Assembly: GCA_905182525.1 (NCBI GenBank)
Contig: CAJJBV010000001.1
Span: 62,001 to 126,000, forward strand
Length of the DNA: 64,000 nucleotides
Reading direction: 5' to 3'
DNA from: Cryomorphaceae bacterium
Lineage (GTDB): Bacteria > Bacteroidota > Bacteroidia > Flavobacteriales_D > Parvicellaceae
This document shows, one piece after another, positions 10,036 through 20,438 of this stretch. The position numbers and the translations under genes are program-made. A model generated the notes under the pieces. That model saw nothing but the letters and a program-made list of their open reading frames with translations, made no database searches and was not told where the DNA came from. How positions within the stretch are numbered: the stretch's first letter is position 1; every line of letters begins with the position of its first letter.

Positions 10036-10884
10036 TCAATAATCTCCTAATGTTTCTTCTAGCTGGTTTAGTGCAACTTCTAATTGCTCGTTATTTGGAG
10101 CGACACCATGCCACTTATGAGAACCCATCATGAAATCAACACCAAATCCCATTTCAGTTTTCATAATTATCATTATTGGCTGACCTTTTCCAGTTAGGCT
10201 TTTAGCTTTTTGTAATGTAGTGATGACATCTTTTAAATTATTACCATCACATTTTAGCGTTTTCCATCCAAAAGCTATCCATTTTTCTTCAATATTTCCT
10301 AGTGACAGCACATCATCTACATCACCATCAATTTGTCTGCCGTTATAATCAATAGTAGAAATTAGATTGTCAATTTTCTTTGCTGAGGCATACATGGCAG
10401 CTTCCCATATTTGACCCTCTTGAAGCTCACCATCACCGTGAAGAGTATAAATCAAACTTTTATCATTATTTAATTTTTTTGTGGTTGCGGCTCCAAGTGC
10501 AACACTAAGACCCTGGCCTAATGAGCCACTTGCAACTCTAATTCCTGGAAGTCCCTCGTGAGTTGTAGGATGACCTTGCAACCTTGAATCAATTTTTCTA
10601 AAAGTATTTAATTCATTAATTGGAAAATATCCAGTTCTTGCCAAAACAGAATACAATACAGGTGAAATATGACCATTAGATAGGAAAAATAAATCTTCAT
10701 TTTTACCATCCATAGAAAAATTATTATTATGATTCATTACAACTTTAAATATTGAGGTGAAAAATTCTACACATCCTAAAGAACCCCCTGGGTGACCAGA
10801 GTTTTGAGCATGAACCATCCTCACAATATCACGTCTAACCTGACTTGAAAAATTATCTAATTCTTTTAAATTAATTTCTTTCAT
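10036..10884 (-). CDS. Transketolase, N-terminal subunit
   Basis: The thiamine diphosphate-binding half of transketolase (282 residues). The cofactor motif GDGELQEG followed by a conserved Asn in TIDYNGRQIDG is present, as are SGHPGGSLG near the N-terminus and GSLGQGLSVALGAA. These are standard for the N-terminal piece of split transketolases. It works with the product of 7670-8620. It is the first gene of a minus-strand set that continues with the VWA gene 35 bases downstream. A divergent promoter region of 187 bases separates it from the gene at 11072. Confidence 0.94.
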   Translation of the reverse strand: MKEINLKELDNFSSQVRRDIVRMVHAQNSGHPGGSLGCVEFFTSIFKVVMNHNNNFSMDGKNEDLFFLSNGHISPVLYSVLARTGYFPINELNTFRKIDSRLQGHPTTHEGLPGIRVASGSLGQGLSVALGAATTKKLNNDKSLIYTLHGDGELQEGQIWEAAMYASAKKIDNLISTIDYNGRQIDGDVDDVLSLGNIEEKWIAFGWKTLKCDGNNLKDVITTLQKAKSLTGKGQPIMIIMKTEMGFGVDFMMGSHKWHGVAPNNEQLEVALNQLEETLGDY

Positions 10885-11071
10885 AAATTTAATTATTTAT
10901 CAAAAATAAACATATAGTTATTCTTTAATATAAGTGTTAACAACTTTCAGTAACTATTTTAATTAATTTAAATTAACTTTTAATTAGAATTGTTATAAGT
11001 AAGCAAATTTTTGAAGAATATCATTGAACTTTTTGAGCAATAATAAATATTAAATTGTATTTTCGAAAATT

Positions 11072-11434
11072 ATGAAAAAAAACATTTTAATTATATTATT
11101 ATTCTTTTCATTAAAGATCTTATTTTGTCAAGAAAACAAAGCAGATTTTAATTACAGTAATAAAGAAGTTTCTGAATTTTTATCTCTTAATAAAAATATA
11201 AACTATTTAAATAGCAATGGTTATTATTTTGTTGATTTACCTACAGGAAAGGATTACAAAAGTAGGTTGTCAGGTGAAATTATTATCAATGATTCTTCTA
11301 AAATAGATATGCAAAGCCTAGATGTTAATTTTTCGATTGATGATTATAAATACTATTTAGTCACCAATCTCAATTTACTATTAGTTATTAAATCAATACG
11401 TCATATTAAAAATGAAATGAATCTAAATGATTAG
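11072..11434 (+). CDS. Small secreted protein of unknown function
   Basis: A 120-residue protein with a clear signal peptide (KKNILIILLFFSLKILFC, cleavage probably after the Cys-Gln region near residue 20). A lipoprotein anchor at C19 is possible, although the surrounding LFCQ is not a classical lipobox. The mature part is Lys/Asn/Ser-rich and matches no family I recognise. Its last 8 bases overlap the start of the large CUB-domain gene, so the two are likely co-translated. The upstream 187 bases are AT-rich and divergent from the transketolase gene. Confidence 0.6.
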   Translation: MKKNILIILLFFSLKILFCQENKADFNYSNKEVSEFLSLNKNINYLNSNGYYFVDLPTGKDYKSRLSGEIIINDSSKIDMQSLDVNFSIDDYKYYLVTNLNLLLVIKSIRHIKNEMNLND

Positions 11435-13959
11435 AAAATTATCTCAAATACTTGTTCTAAATATTTTTTTATTTGGTAATATTATTGCTCAGCCAATCGT
11501 TTCTATTAATGACAATGATTGGACTTCTAGTTCTGCAAATGGGGCTTGTAATTGTGATGTTGACTTCAATAGTCCACAAACTACTAATTTTACTGATGCT
11601 GGAGCAGCAGGAGCCTACACATCAAACGAAAATGAAGTAATTACTCTTTGTCCTGATGCTACTGGTTCAAAAATGGTTGTTGTTTTTGGAAATACAGCTG
11701 GTTATACATTAAATTTACATTCTACTGATACATTATATGTTTACGATGGGCCGACAGTGAATGATCCTTTACTTGCTGCTATTAATGATTCAACTTTCCC
11801 AAATGGAATTAATATTCCAGCTTCATGGTCAAATACATCTGGTTGTTTAACTTTTAAGTTTGTAAGTGACTCTTCTTTAGAAGGAACTGGATGGGATGCA
11901 AATATTTCGTGTTCTAATTTATTACAGCCATTTACCAACCATTTAAGTGCATATATCACTGTAGGAACAGCCAATGGTGTTGGAGATACAATTAATGATT
12001 TAAATCCAATAGACACCGGTTTTGTAGATATTTGTTTTGGTGATATTATTGAGTTTGTTGCTCAGCCATATTTTCCTTATGAACCTGGAGGAGATTCAGC
12101 AGCTCTAAGTGGTGGTGGTTATATGCAATCGACTAATTATACTGCAACTTGGGAGTTAAGTGATGGTACAATAATAAATGCTAATTCTTTTTTATTCACT
12201 CCTGCATCCCGAAACGGATATTTACTAACTCTAAGAATTGAAGATTCATTTGGTCAGTTTTATTACAGTATTTGTAAAATAAGAGTATCAACAACACCAA
12301 TTTTTTCAAGTTGCGGTACTACTCAATCACCAATTTGTTTGGGTAGAATGAGCGAACTATATGGTGGAGTTACAGGCTCTGACACTGTAGGTGTTGATCC
12401 TGTAATATCTAATTTTCCTATTGGAGGTGTTTTTGGTAGTTTAACTTATTTACCCGACGGATCTGGAACAAACTATACTACTGATATTACTATTTCTGGA
12501 TTTCTACCAGGAGCTACAATTCAAAATCCAAATGATATTGAAAAAATGTGTGTAAAAATGGAACATTCTTTTTTAGGTGATTTAGAAATGAAACTAACTT
12601 GTCCATCAGGCCAAAGTGTTAATATCTTTAATAGCTCTATTACTGCTGGCGGGTTGTTTCCTGGTGGTTTTGGTGGGGGAAGTACATTTCTTGGTGGTGC
12701 ATTTGATGATAATACAGGAAATGTTGGTGTTTGTGAGCAATACTGTTTTTCAAATTTAAGTAGTGCAATGCCTGCTTTCGTTAACGGATACAACACTACT
12801 GCCGCATCTGGACCATCAGGTGGTATTATGGTTGTTCCTGGTTTATATGAGCCGGAAGAATCATATTTACCTGCTTTAGTGGGGTGTCCAGTAAATGGTA
12901 CATGGACATTAACTGTAAGAGATAATTTTGCAATAGACGATGGATTTATTTGCGAATGGGGAATATATTTTAATAGCATTTTAAGCCCTAACCAAGTAAC
13001 ATATTCAACTTCCATAGTTTCTGCAAATTGGGTAGAAGTAAATACAAGTGTAACAACAATTGTATCTTATCTAGACACGAATATTGTTGTAAACCCACCT
13101 AGTATCGGAACTTATGGCTATAAATTTGAAGTTGAAGATGAATTCGGTTGTAGTTATGATACAATTATAGAAATTGTTGTTGAACCGGGTGCATCAATTA
13201 TAGGTGACACAACAACATGTGGAGATGTTTTAAATTATAATGGTAATGAATTTCCTTTGCTCGGCACAACCTACGATGCAAATTGGTCATATGTAAGTGA
13301 TACTGGAGATTTAACTTTTGCTCCAAATAATACAGTAGCAAATCCAATAATTACCGCCTCAGAATTTGGCACATACACTATGAATTTATTTGATGTATTT
13401 TGTAAAGACACATTATCTCATAACGTCACCTTTATTGAAGAACCAATTGCAAAGCAATTTATTCTGGATACAATTTGCTTAGGTCAAGAAGTCTTAACAA
13501 TAATTGATGGTACAAATAGTAATTTTATTTACCGATGGTTTGATAATATAACAGATACTCTTTCTATAGGTGATACGTTAAACTTGACCGGAAGTTATTA
13601 TTCTGAACCTGGAACAAGTAGTATAAGACTATCAGTATCTAACGAATGTGGAGAAGAAATTATCAGAAAAAGATTTAATAATTGAAGATTGTATAATTCC
13701 TAATATTATTACACCAAATGGAGACGGTTTAAACGATTACTTTGTAACAAAATATGCTAAAATTTATGATGATGTTAATATTACTATTTTAAATAGGTGG
13801 GGAAATGTTGTATATGAAGATTCTAATTACCAAAATCAATGGAACGGTTTGAATCCCAATGGAAATAAACTTAAAGATGGAACTTATTATTATTTTATTT
13901 CCTATAATGAGGGAAACGGCAATACTAAAGGGATTGTTCAAATTCTATCAAAACAATAA
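11427..13959 (+). CDS. Large secreted CUB / P-domain protein with CHU_C-type C-terminus, one frameshift
   Basis: The first frame stops at 13685, but the frame from about 13672 continues to 13959 and encodes IIPNIITPNGDGLNDYF and GTYYYFISYNEG, a gliding-motility-type (CHU_C) C-terminal domain that serves as a type IX secretion signal. Removing one A from the A-run 13667-13671 joins them into about 843 residues. Domains in order: signal peptide (1-21), a CUB-like domain (about 30-165, with TLYVYDGPTVNDPLL and GWDANISC), a PKD-like beta domain, a P-domain (about 350-510, with MEHSFLGDLEMKLTCPSG and NGTWTLTVRDN), then more immunoglobulin-like sheet and CHU_C. P-domains often accompany proteases, but no protease domain is seen. 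Likely a surface adhesin or structural protein. Confidence 0.85.
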
Positions 13960-13987
13960 GCTAAAATTCAATTTTAAATTTAGATAA

Positions 13988-15085
13988 ATGGCATTAAAAT
14001 GTGGCATAGTAGGACTTCCTAATGTTGGAAAATCAACGCTTTTTAATTGCCTTTCTAATGCAAAGGCACAATCGGCAAATTTTCCTTTCTGTACAATAGA
14101 ACCTAATATAGGAACAATTACTGTTCCTGATAATAGATTGAGTGATTTAGAAAAACTTGTTAATCCAGAAAAAGTTATTCCAACAACAATTGAAATTGTA
14201 GATATTGCAGGTTTAGTAAAAGGTGCACATAAAGGTGAAGGTTTAGGAAATCAATTTTTAGCCAATATTAGAGAGGTTGACTCAATAATTCATGTTATAA
14301 GGTGTTTTGATGATGATAACGTAATTCACGTTGATGGAAAAGTTGATCCAGTTTCAGATAAAGAAATAATTGATTTAGAACTTCAACTTAAAGATTTAGA
14401 AACATTAGAAAAAAGAATTACATCTACAGAAAGAAAAGCTAAGTCAGGAGATAAAGAAGCAAGTCGTGCTTACAATCTTTATGTAGAGGCTAGAGACCAT
14501 TTGTTAAAAGGGAAATCTATAAGATCTCTTGATTTAGAAGAAAGTTCTTTCAAAATATTAGATGAGTTACAATTAATTACAGCTAAACCAGTTATTTATG
14601 TTTGTAATGTAGATGAGAATTCAGTTAACAAAGGAAATAATCATGTAGATATGATAAAAAATCTTATTTCTGACGAAAATGCAGAGATCCTTATCTTAGG
14701 AGCAGCTATCGAAGCTGATATAGCTGAGCTGACAGACTTTGAGGAAAGAAAAATGTTCTTGGATGATTTAGAACTAGATGAACCTGGAGTAAGTAAACTT
14801 ATTAAGAAAGCTTATTCACTTTTAAATTTGCAAACATATTTTACTGCTGGTGAAAAAGAAGTTAGAGCTTGGACCATAAAAAAAGGAATGACAGCACCTC
14901 AGGCTGCAGGAGTTATACATACTGATTTTGAAAAAGGTTTTATAAAAGCTGAAGTTATAAAGTTTGAAGACTTTTTAAAATATAAATCTGAAATTGCGGT
15001 TAAAGAAGCTGGCAAATTAATGATACAAGGAAAAGAATATATTCTTAGTGATGGTGATGTAATGCATTTTAGATTTAATGTATAA
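13988..15085 (+). CDS. ychF: Ribosome-associated ATPase YchF (Obg-like)
   Basis: A 365-residue TRAFAC-class nucleotidase close to the family's usual length. The N-terminal G domain has GLPNVGKSTLFN (G1), DIAGLVKGAHKGEGLGNQFL (G3 region) and a coiled-coil insertion (KRITSTERKAKSGDKEASRA). The C-terminal TGS domain has TFYTAGEKEVRAW-like sequence (here YFTAGEKEVRAWTIKKG) and ends MHFRFNV. The known family binds ribosomes and prefers ATP over GTP. It lies 28 bases after the surface-protein gene and 32 bases before porQ, all on the plus strand. Confidence 0.96.
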   Translation: MALKCGIVGLPNVGKSTLFNCLSNAKAQSANFPFCTIEPNIGTITVPDNRLSDLEKLVNPEKVIPTTIEIVDIAGLVKGAHKGEGLGNQFLANIREVDSIIHVIRCFDDDNVIHVDGKVDPVSDKEIIDLELQLKDLETLEKRITSTERKAKSGDKEASRAYNLYVEARDHLLKGKSIRSLDLEESSFKILDELQLITAKPVIYVCNVDENSVNKGNNHVDMIKNLISDENAEILILGAAIEADIAELTDFEERKMFLDDLELDEPGVSKLIKKAYSLLNLQTYFTAGEKEVRAWTIKKGMTAPQAAGVIHTDFEKGFIKAEVIKFEDFLKYKSEIAVKEAGKLMIQGKEYILSDGDVMHFRFNV

Positions 15086-15117
15086 TAATAAAATTTAGTT
15101 TTATTCGTTTTAAATTT

Positions 15118-16122
15118 ATGATAAGATCAAAGTTATTGATCATTTTTATTTTACAAGTTGGTGTTTGCATTAGTCAGCAGAATCTAAGCTCATATTCAAT
15201 TCTAAATAATAATTGCACTTCTAGAAATTCATCTCTTGGAGGTTATCCAATTGGAGTATTTGATTCTGACGCATCATTATCTATTTTTTTACCTTCAAAT
15301 TTAAATAATGATCAAAATAAACAATTAGTTTTAAATTATAACAATCATTTTGCTGACTCTGACTTTGGGATGGTTAATTATAATTTTAAGATAAAAGATA
15401 AAGGAGTTTTTTCAACAACTCTATTTTATAATAACTATGGCAAATTTGATTATTATGATGCATCAGGCGTAAATTTAGGAAATTCTTTTTCTGCAAATGA
15501 TTGGGTTTTTCAAATAGGTCATTCAAAAGATCTTCATGAGAACTTAAAAATTGGAGTTAATCTTAAATTTATATCTTCAGTTTATGAACAATACAAATCC
15601 TATGCAATAGGATCAGATTTTAGTTTGACTTACTTTAATGATGAGAAACAGATTGGTGCATATTTACTAGTAAGTAATATTGGAAGCACTATTAAAGACT
15701 ATAATGAGTCATTGAATTATAAAAGTAAATTACCGTTAAATTCTATAATTGGATTAAATACTAAACTTAAACATGCACCAATTAGATTTCACGTTTGCTA
15801 TCACCATTTAAATAATTGGAATATTTCTCAGTCCACTAATAGTTCTGAAGATTTGTCTAGTTTTCGACAGTTGTCCTCTAACTTTTTCAATCATTTAGTA
15901 TTTGCTTCTGAATTATTGTTCTCAGATAATTTTAATATTCGTTTTGGTTATGACATATTTTCAAGAAAGGAACTTCAACCACAATCTAGACCAGGAACAA
16001 CTGGATTATCATGGGGTGTTGGATTTAAAGTTAAAAAATTAAAAATCAATTATTCTAATTCAAAGTATCATTTTGCTGGAACATCTAATAATATTACAAT
16101 TATTAAACAGCTTAAAAACTAA
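15118..16122 (+). CDS. porQ: Type IX secretion system protein PorQ
   Basis: A 334-residue outer-membrane protein of the PorV/PorQ type. A signal peptide (about residues 1-19, ending at ISQ) precedes SILNNNCTSRNSSLGG and LSIFLPSNL, which correspond to the PorQ N-terminal signature of a Gly-Gly patch followed by a leucine-rich N-P segment. The remainder is beta-barrel-like with alternating aromatic residues. In other Bacteroidota PorQ is a minor shuttle or attachment-complex component of the type IX system. It fits the other type IX genes and substrates in this window (gldF, gldG, 11427-13959, 39590-40656, 62137-62742). It meets ttcA tail to tail with no gap. Confidence 0.78.
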   Translation: MIRSKLLIIFILQVGVCISQQNLSSYSILNNNCTSRNSSLGGYPIGVFDSDASLSIFLPSNLNNDQNKQLVLNYNNHFADSDFGMVNYNFKIKDKGVFSTTLFYNNYGKFDYYDASGVNLGNSFSANDWVFQIGHSKDLHENLKIGVNLKFISSVYEQYKSYAIGSDFSLTYFNDEKQIGAYLLVSNIGSTIKDYNESLNYKSKLPLNSIIGLNTKLKHAPIRFHVCYHHLNNWNISQSTNSSEDLSSFRQLSSNFFNHLVFASELLFSDNFNIRFGYDIFSRKELQPQSRPGTTGLSWGVGFKVKKLKINYSNSKYHFAGTSNNITIIKQLKN

Positions 16123-16926
16123 CTATACAAATAAGTTAGCATCCTTAACTGGTTGTAGTTTGTCAAAATCAAATATATTTCTGTCTAATAAGTGTGATGG
16201 TGATATATTTTGTAAAGAGTTAAAAATTATAGCTTTTCTATTTGGGTAAATTAGTTCCCATTCTTTTATTAGTTCTTTGATCTTTTTTCTCTGTAAGTTT
16301 GTCTGTGAACCACAAAGATTACAAGGGATTATAGGGTGTTTAACTAAATCAGAATATATTTGAATATCTCCTTCTTTACAATATGAAAGAGGTCTTATAA
16401 CCATTAAATCTTTCTTATCTATTACATATTTTGGAGGCATAGCTTCCATTTTGCCACTAAAAAAAAGATTAAGAAAGTAGGTTTCAATTATATCATCCAT
16501 ATGATGTCCCAAAGCAATTTTATTACATTTTAGTTCTCTAGCAGTATCGTATAAGGTTCCACGTCTTAGTCTTGAGCATAAACTACACATTGTTTTCCCT
16601 TCGGGAATTTTATCTTTTACGATACTATAAGTATCTTTTTCTATAATTTTGAAATTCACACCAAGATCAGTTAAGTATTTGGGTAAGATTTCTGTAGGAA
16701 AACCAGGTTGTTTCTGATCCATGTTAACCACTATAAATTCAAAATCAATATTTCCATATTTTTGAAAATGAATAAACATTTCTAGCATTGTATAGCTATC
16801 TTTTCCACCTGAAATACAGACCATTATTTTATCACCCTTAGCAATCATAGTAAAATCTTTAATTGCTTTTCCAGTTACAGAAATAATTTTTTTTCTTGAG
16901 TTATTTATGTTTTTTTGAATTGACAT
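16123..16926 (-). CDS. ttcA: tRNA 2-thiocytidine synthetase TtcA
   Basis: Inserts sulfur at C2 of cytidine 32 in tRNA, using ATP activation and an iron-sulfur cluster. The PP-loop motif is CISGGKDSYTML (about residues 33-44). The two cysteine pairs expected for the cluster are present as MCSLCSR (about 112-118) and PCNLCGSQ (about 202-209). The 267-residue length is typical for Bacteroidota. It is divergently oriented from rocD, with a 97-base intergenic region. Confidence 0.92.
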   Translation of the reverse strand: MSIQKNINNSRKKIISVTGKAIKDFTMIAKGDKIMVCISGGKDSYTMLEMFIHFQKYGNIDFEFIVVNMDQKQPGFPTEILPKYLTDLGVNFKIIEKDTYSIVKDKIPEGKTMCSLCSRLRRGTLYDTARELKCNKIALGHHMDDIIETYFLNLFFSGKMEAMPPKYVIDKKDLMVIRPLSYCKEGDIQIYSDLVKHPIIPCNLCGSQTNLQRKKIKELIKEWELIYPNRKAIIFNSLQNISPSHLLDRNIFDFDKLQPVKDANLFV

Positions 16927-16999
16927 TCTACAAAGAAAATTAATTATACTTTATATAATACTTATTTAAAAAATTAATTCCTCTATTTAAACGAATTAT

Positions 17000-17007
17000 T
17001 ATATTTG
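17000..17007 (+). promoter_or_regulatory. Candidate -7 promoter box for rocD
   Basis: TATATTTG is an exact match to the Bacteroidota -7 consensus TAnnTTTG and lies 16 bases before the rocD ATG, which would give a short leader. No clear -33 TTG-type element is visible at the usual distance. Confidence 0.4.
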
Positions 17008-17023
17008 CCAAAAATTCTTAGCT

Positions 17024-18250
17024 ATGGATTCAAATTCTTTAATGCAATTAGAAAATAATTTTGGCGCTCATAATTACCACCCACTTCCAGTAGTTTTAGA
17101 TAGAGGAGAAGGTGTATTTGTTTGGGATTGCGAAGGAAATAAATTTTATGACTTTTTATCTGCATATTCAGCAGTTAATCAAGGTCACTGTCATCCTAAA
17201 ATTATTAATGCTTTAATAAACCAATCAAAGAAATTGACTTTAACAAGTCGTGCCTTTTATAATTCTGAATTAGGTCCTTATGAAAAATATATATGTAATT
17301 TATTTGGATACGATAAGGTACTACCAATGAATACAGGAGTAGAAGGTGGCGAAACATCTAATAAATTAGCTAGAAAATGGGGTTATTTAAAAAAGGGGAT
17401 TCCAGAAAATAAAGCTAGAATAATATTTGCAAAAGGAAATTTTTGGGGTAGAACCTTAGCTGCTATTTCTTCTTCCGACGATCCATTATCCTATAAAGAT
17501 TTTGGCCCATTTATGCCAGGATATGATTTAATTCCCTACAACGATTTAAATGCCTTAGAAAAAGAGCTTAAAGATCCAAATGTAGCTGCTTTTATGGTTG
17601 AGCCTATACAAGGTGAAGCAGGAGTTGTAGTTCCCGACGAAGGTTATTTAGAAGGAGTTAGAAATTTATGTAACAAGTACAACGTTTTATATATTGCTGA
17701 TGAAGTTCAAACAGGAATTGGAAGAACTGGAAAAATGCTTGCTTCTGATTATGAGAATTCAAAACCTGATATATTAATTTTAGGCAAAGCTTTATCTGGT
17801 GGTGTTTTTCCTGTTTCTGCTGTTTTAGCAAATGATGAAATAATGATGTGTATTAAACCGGGTGAACATGGTTCAACATTTGGCGGTAATCCTTTAGCCT
17901 GTGTCGTTGCAAAAGCTGCATTAGAAGTTATTGTTGAAGAAAAGCTTTCTGAAAATGCTTATGAATTAGGGATTTATTTTAGAGAAAAACTAAATGATTT
18001 TATTAAAACATCAACTTTAGTTAATTTAGTAAGAGGAAAAGGGCTCCTAAATGCAATTGTGATAAATGATTCTGAAAATAGTGAAACTGCTTGGAATTTA
18101 TGTGTTCAAATGAAGGAAAATGGTTTGTTGGCTAAGCCAACACACGGAAATATAATAAGATTTGCACCACCCTTGACAATAACTAAAGAACAATTGGATA
18201 ATTGTATTGGAATAATAATTAGTACACTTAATAATTATAAATCTATCTAA
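17024..18250 (+). CDS. rocD: Ornithine aminotransferase
   Basis: A 408-residue PLP enzyme of the class III aminotransferases that interconverts ornithine and glutamate semialdehyde. [19 protein letters not shown] at the N-terminus and [19 protein letters not shown] are characteristic of ornithine rather than acetylornithine aminotransferases. The PLP-binding region has MNTGVEGGE, the Asp of [13 protein letters not shown] and the Schiff-base lysine in [10 protein letters not shown]. No arginase or proline gene is adjacent, so the physiological direction cannot be read from context. The gene ends 4 bases inside the convergent dnaN. Confidence 0.94.
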   Translation: MDSNSLMQLENNFGAHNYHPLPVVLDRGEGVFVWDCEGNKFYDFLSAYSAVNQGHCHPKIINALINQSKKLTLTSRAFYNSELGPYEKYICNLFGYDKVLPMNTGVEGGETSNKLARKWGYLKKGIPENKARIIFAKGNFWGRTLAAISSSDDPLSYKDFGPFMPGYDLIPYNDLNALEKELKDPNVAAFMVEPIQGEAGVVVPDEGYLEGVRNLCNKYNVLYIADEVQTGIGRTGKMLASDYENSKPDILILGKALSGGVFPVSAVLANDEIMMCIKPGEHGSTFGGNPLACVVAKAALEVIVEEKLSENAYELGIYFREKLNDFIKTSTLVNLVRGKGLLNAIVINDSENSETAWNLCVQMKENGLLAKPTHGNIIRFAPPLTITKEQLDNCIGIIISTLNNYKSI

Positions 18251-19362
18251 GAATTAAGCATTACTGGCATTACGAGCATTAGAATGTCCTCTCCATCATC
18301 ACTATTATCTGGAATTAAAATACCAGCTCTATTTGGAGCACTTAACTCAAAAATAACATTATCTGAATCTGTATTTTGAAGCATTTCATTTAAAAATCTA
18401 GAATTAAAACCTATTTCCATAGATTCTCCTTCGTATGAACAAGTAAGACGTTCATTCGCTTCATTTGAAAAGTCTACATCTTCAGCACTAATATTTAACT
18501 CACTTCCGTTAATTTTTAATCTAACTTGGTGAGTAGTTTTATTTGCAAAAATACTTACTCTTTTAATAGATTGAAAAAAAGAATTCCTGTCAACAGTTAA
18601 TCTATTTGGGTTTTCTTTTGGAATAACAGCATCATAATTAGGGTATTTTCCATCAACTAATCTACAAGTTAAAAGAATATCATTAAATGCTATACTAGCA
18701 TTAGATTCATTATAGTTTATTGTTACATCACCATCAAAATTTTGCAAGAGTCCTTTAAGTAAATTCATTGGTTTTTTAGGAACTATAAAAGAAGCAGGTG
18801 AAGAAGATTTAACATCATTTCTTGTATACCTAACTAGTTTATGAGCGTCAGTAGCAACAAAAGTTAAGTCAGATTCTGATAATTGAACGAAAATACCACT
18901 CATCACAGGTCTTAAATCATCATTTCCAGATGCAAAAATTGTTTTTTCAATAGCTCTTTGGAAAATAAAACTACTTATCGTAACAGTTGAAGGAGCTTCA
19001 ATAACTGGAGATTTAGGAAATTCAGCACCAGAAAAACCACTTAATTTATATTTCCCATAATCAGAAGAAATTTCAATACCCATTTTTTCGTCTATGGAGA
19101 AGGTTAGAGGGTGATTAGGAAATGTTTTAAGAATATCTAAAAGCATTTTAGCAGGAATAGCAATATTACCTTCACTTTTTGCATCAATTGGTATAGTAGA
19201 TGTCATTGTAGATTCTAAATCAGAACAAGAAATAGTTAACTTCTGATCATTGATTTCAAATAAAAAATTATCTAATATTGGTAATGTATTAGAACTGTTA
19301 AGAACTCCACCTATGGACTGTAATTGTTTTAGTAATGTTTGGCTTGAAACTATAAACTTCAT
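18247..19362 (-). CDS. dnaN: DNA polymerase III sliding clamp (beta subunit)
   Basis: The ring-shaped processivity clamp, 371 residues, with the three repeated clamp domains expected. The N-terminus [20 protein letters not shown], the segment [24 protein letters not shown] at the first-second domain border and a C-terminal [11 protein letters not shown] are all typical. It lies downstream of the gldF-gldG-lipoprotein set on the minus strand, with an 80-base gap holding an inverted repeat. It is not next to dnaA, and I recognised no cluster of DnaA boxes here. Confidence 0.97.
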   Translation of the reverse strand: MKFIVSSQTLLKQLQSIGGVLNSSNTLPILDNFLFEINDQKLTISCSDLESTMTSTIPIDAKSEGNIAIPAKMLLDILKTFPNHPLTFSIDEKMGIEISSDYGKYKLSGFSGAEFPKSPVIEAPSTVTISSFIFQRAIEKTIFASGNDDLRPVMSGIFVQLSESDLTFVATDAHKLVRYTRNDVKSSSPASFIVPKKPMNLLKGLLQNFDGDVTINYNESNASIAFNDILLTCRLVDGKYPNYDAVIPKENPNRLTVDRNSFFQSIKRVSIFANKTTHQVRLKINGSELNISAEDVDFSNEANERLTCSYEGESMEIGFNSRFLNEMLQNTDSDNVIFELSAPNRAGILIPDNSDDGEDILMLVMPVMLNS

Positions 19363-19391
19363 AAATCTATTATTTGAATTATAAATATCTG

Positions 19392-19414
19392 AATAGTATT
19401 AATAATATACTATT
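19392..19414. repeat. Inverted repeat upstream of dnaN
   Basis: AATAGTAT and ATACTATT form a perfect 8-base inverted repeat separated by 7 bases. It lies between the end of the DUF4340 lipoprotein gene and the dnaN start. It could be an operator, a weak transcript-end hairpin or a chance AT palindrome; there is no T-run after it on either strand. Confidence 0.35.
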
Positions 19415-19442
19415 AGATCTAACCTTACTTATTAACACATAA

Positions 19443-20438
19443 TTAATAATATCTATTAGTGTAGAAAGATAGGGGCTTAAATAAGATTTCCCAATTAAAA
19501 TATTGAGCTCTTAAAAGTTCATTATTTTTATTAACTCTAATATATCCATATTCAACATCCCATCCTGTTGAAGAATTTTCATCTTTAATTTTCCAAAAAT
19601 CAACATTTATTTTATGATTTGAAATATCAGTAAGTATAAATGAATAGTGGGGTTTATTTTTAAAAACTGAGTCTAAAAACTGTTGCTTTTCAAAAATTAT
19701 TTTGTTGTAACTAATATTATTAAAATGTGATAAATAGTGTTTCACTTGAATAGTGTCGTATTTAGATAGAGTTTTATTATTTATATCAAATAATTTAATT
19801 GTATCATTTATATAAGATATAGTGTAAGTTTCATTTGGTTTTTCATTAAAATTGACCTCAATTTTTTTAATCTTTTTTGGATTCGAATAATTAAAAATTT
19901 TTGGAGACCGCCATCCTTTCCAATCTGTGAAAAACCTAACATCTAATGATCCATACATTCCAGGTTTATAAGTAATATATGGTTTGGAGCTTTTTTGATT
20001 TTTATTTTGTAGTAGCATATAAGTTCCCATATGGTCTTGTGTAGGAGAACCAATATACCATGTTTTAAAAGGGGAATCATTATTAAAAAAAATCTCAACT
20101 TTTTTGTGTCTTACTGAAAGTCTATTTATAACTGTATTAAATGTAGCATTTGGCACATCTTGTTTAACTCTTACCCTATAAAAAGTTTCCATTAATAAAT
20201 CAACACTTGATTGGTTAGCTAAGTAATCTGAACCCTCAATTTTCCATATATTAAGATTGTTATTTCTAGAAATGACAATGCTATTTTTTTCGGTATCAGA
20301 AATTTTGAATTTTATAATTTTCGCAGTGTCTTTTACAGCAAAGTTGTTTAAATCTAATGAGTTAGAGCTATTCTTACAGTTTGAAAGAGTAAATAAGATC
20401 AATATAATTAATAATGAAATGTAAGTATTCTTATTCAT
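19443..20438 (-). CDS. DUF4340-type lipoprotein
   Basis: A 331-residue protein with a lipoprotein signal: a hydrophobic stretch then LSNC, with the lipidated cysteine at about residue 21. The rest is beta-rich and resembles the DUF4340 family, with a duplicated pattern around WKIEGSDYLANQSSVDLLMETFYRVRV and later WEILFKPLSFY. It overlaps gldG by 8 bases and follows it in the same operon. From this context I infer a role alongside the GldF-GldG transporter, but no direct motif proves it. Confidence 0.7.
   Translation of the reverse strand: MNKNTYISLLIILILFTLSNCKNSSNSLDLNNFAVKDTAKIIKFKISDTEKNSIVISRNNNLNIWKIEGSDYLANQSSVDLLMETFYRVRVKQDVPNATFNTVINRLSVRHKKVEIFFNNDSPFKTWYIGSPTQDHMGTYMLLQNKNQKSSKPYITYKPGMYGSLDVRFFTDWKGWRSPKIFNYSNPKKIKKIEVNFNEKPNETYTISYINDTIKLFDINNKTLSKYDTIQVKHYLSHFNNISYNKIIFEKQQFLDSVFKNKPHYSFILTDISNHKINVDFWKIKDENSSTGWDVEYGYIRVNKNNELLRAQYFNWEILFKPLSFYTNRYY

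Noticed and set aside
12521-13015. Open frame of 164 codons on the minus strand inside the surface-protein gene
   Set aside because: Lies opposite the P-domain coding sequence, which is clearly real; no start context and no recognisable domain.
18247-19442. Replication origin near dnaN
   Set aside because: dnaA is absent and I did not recognise clustered DnaA boxes; in Bacteroidota dnaN is often away from the origin.
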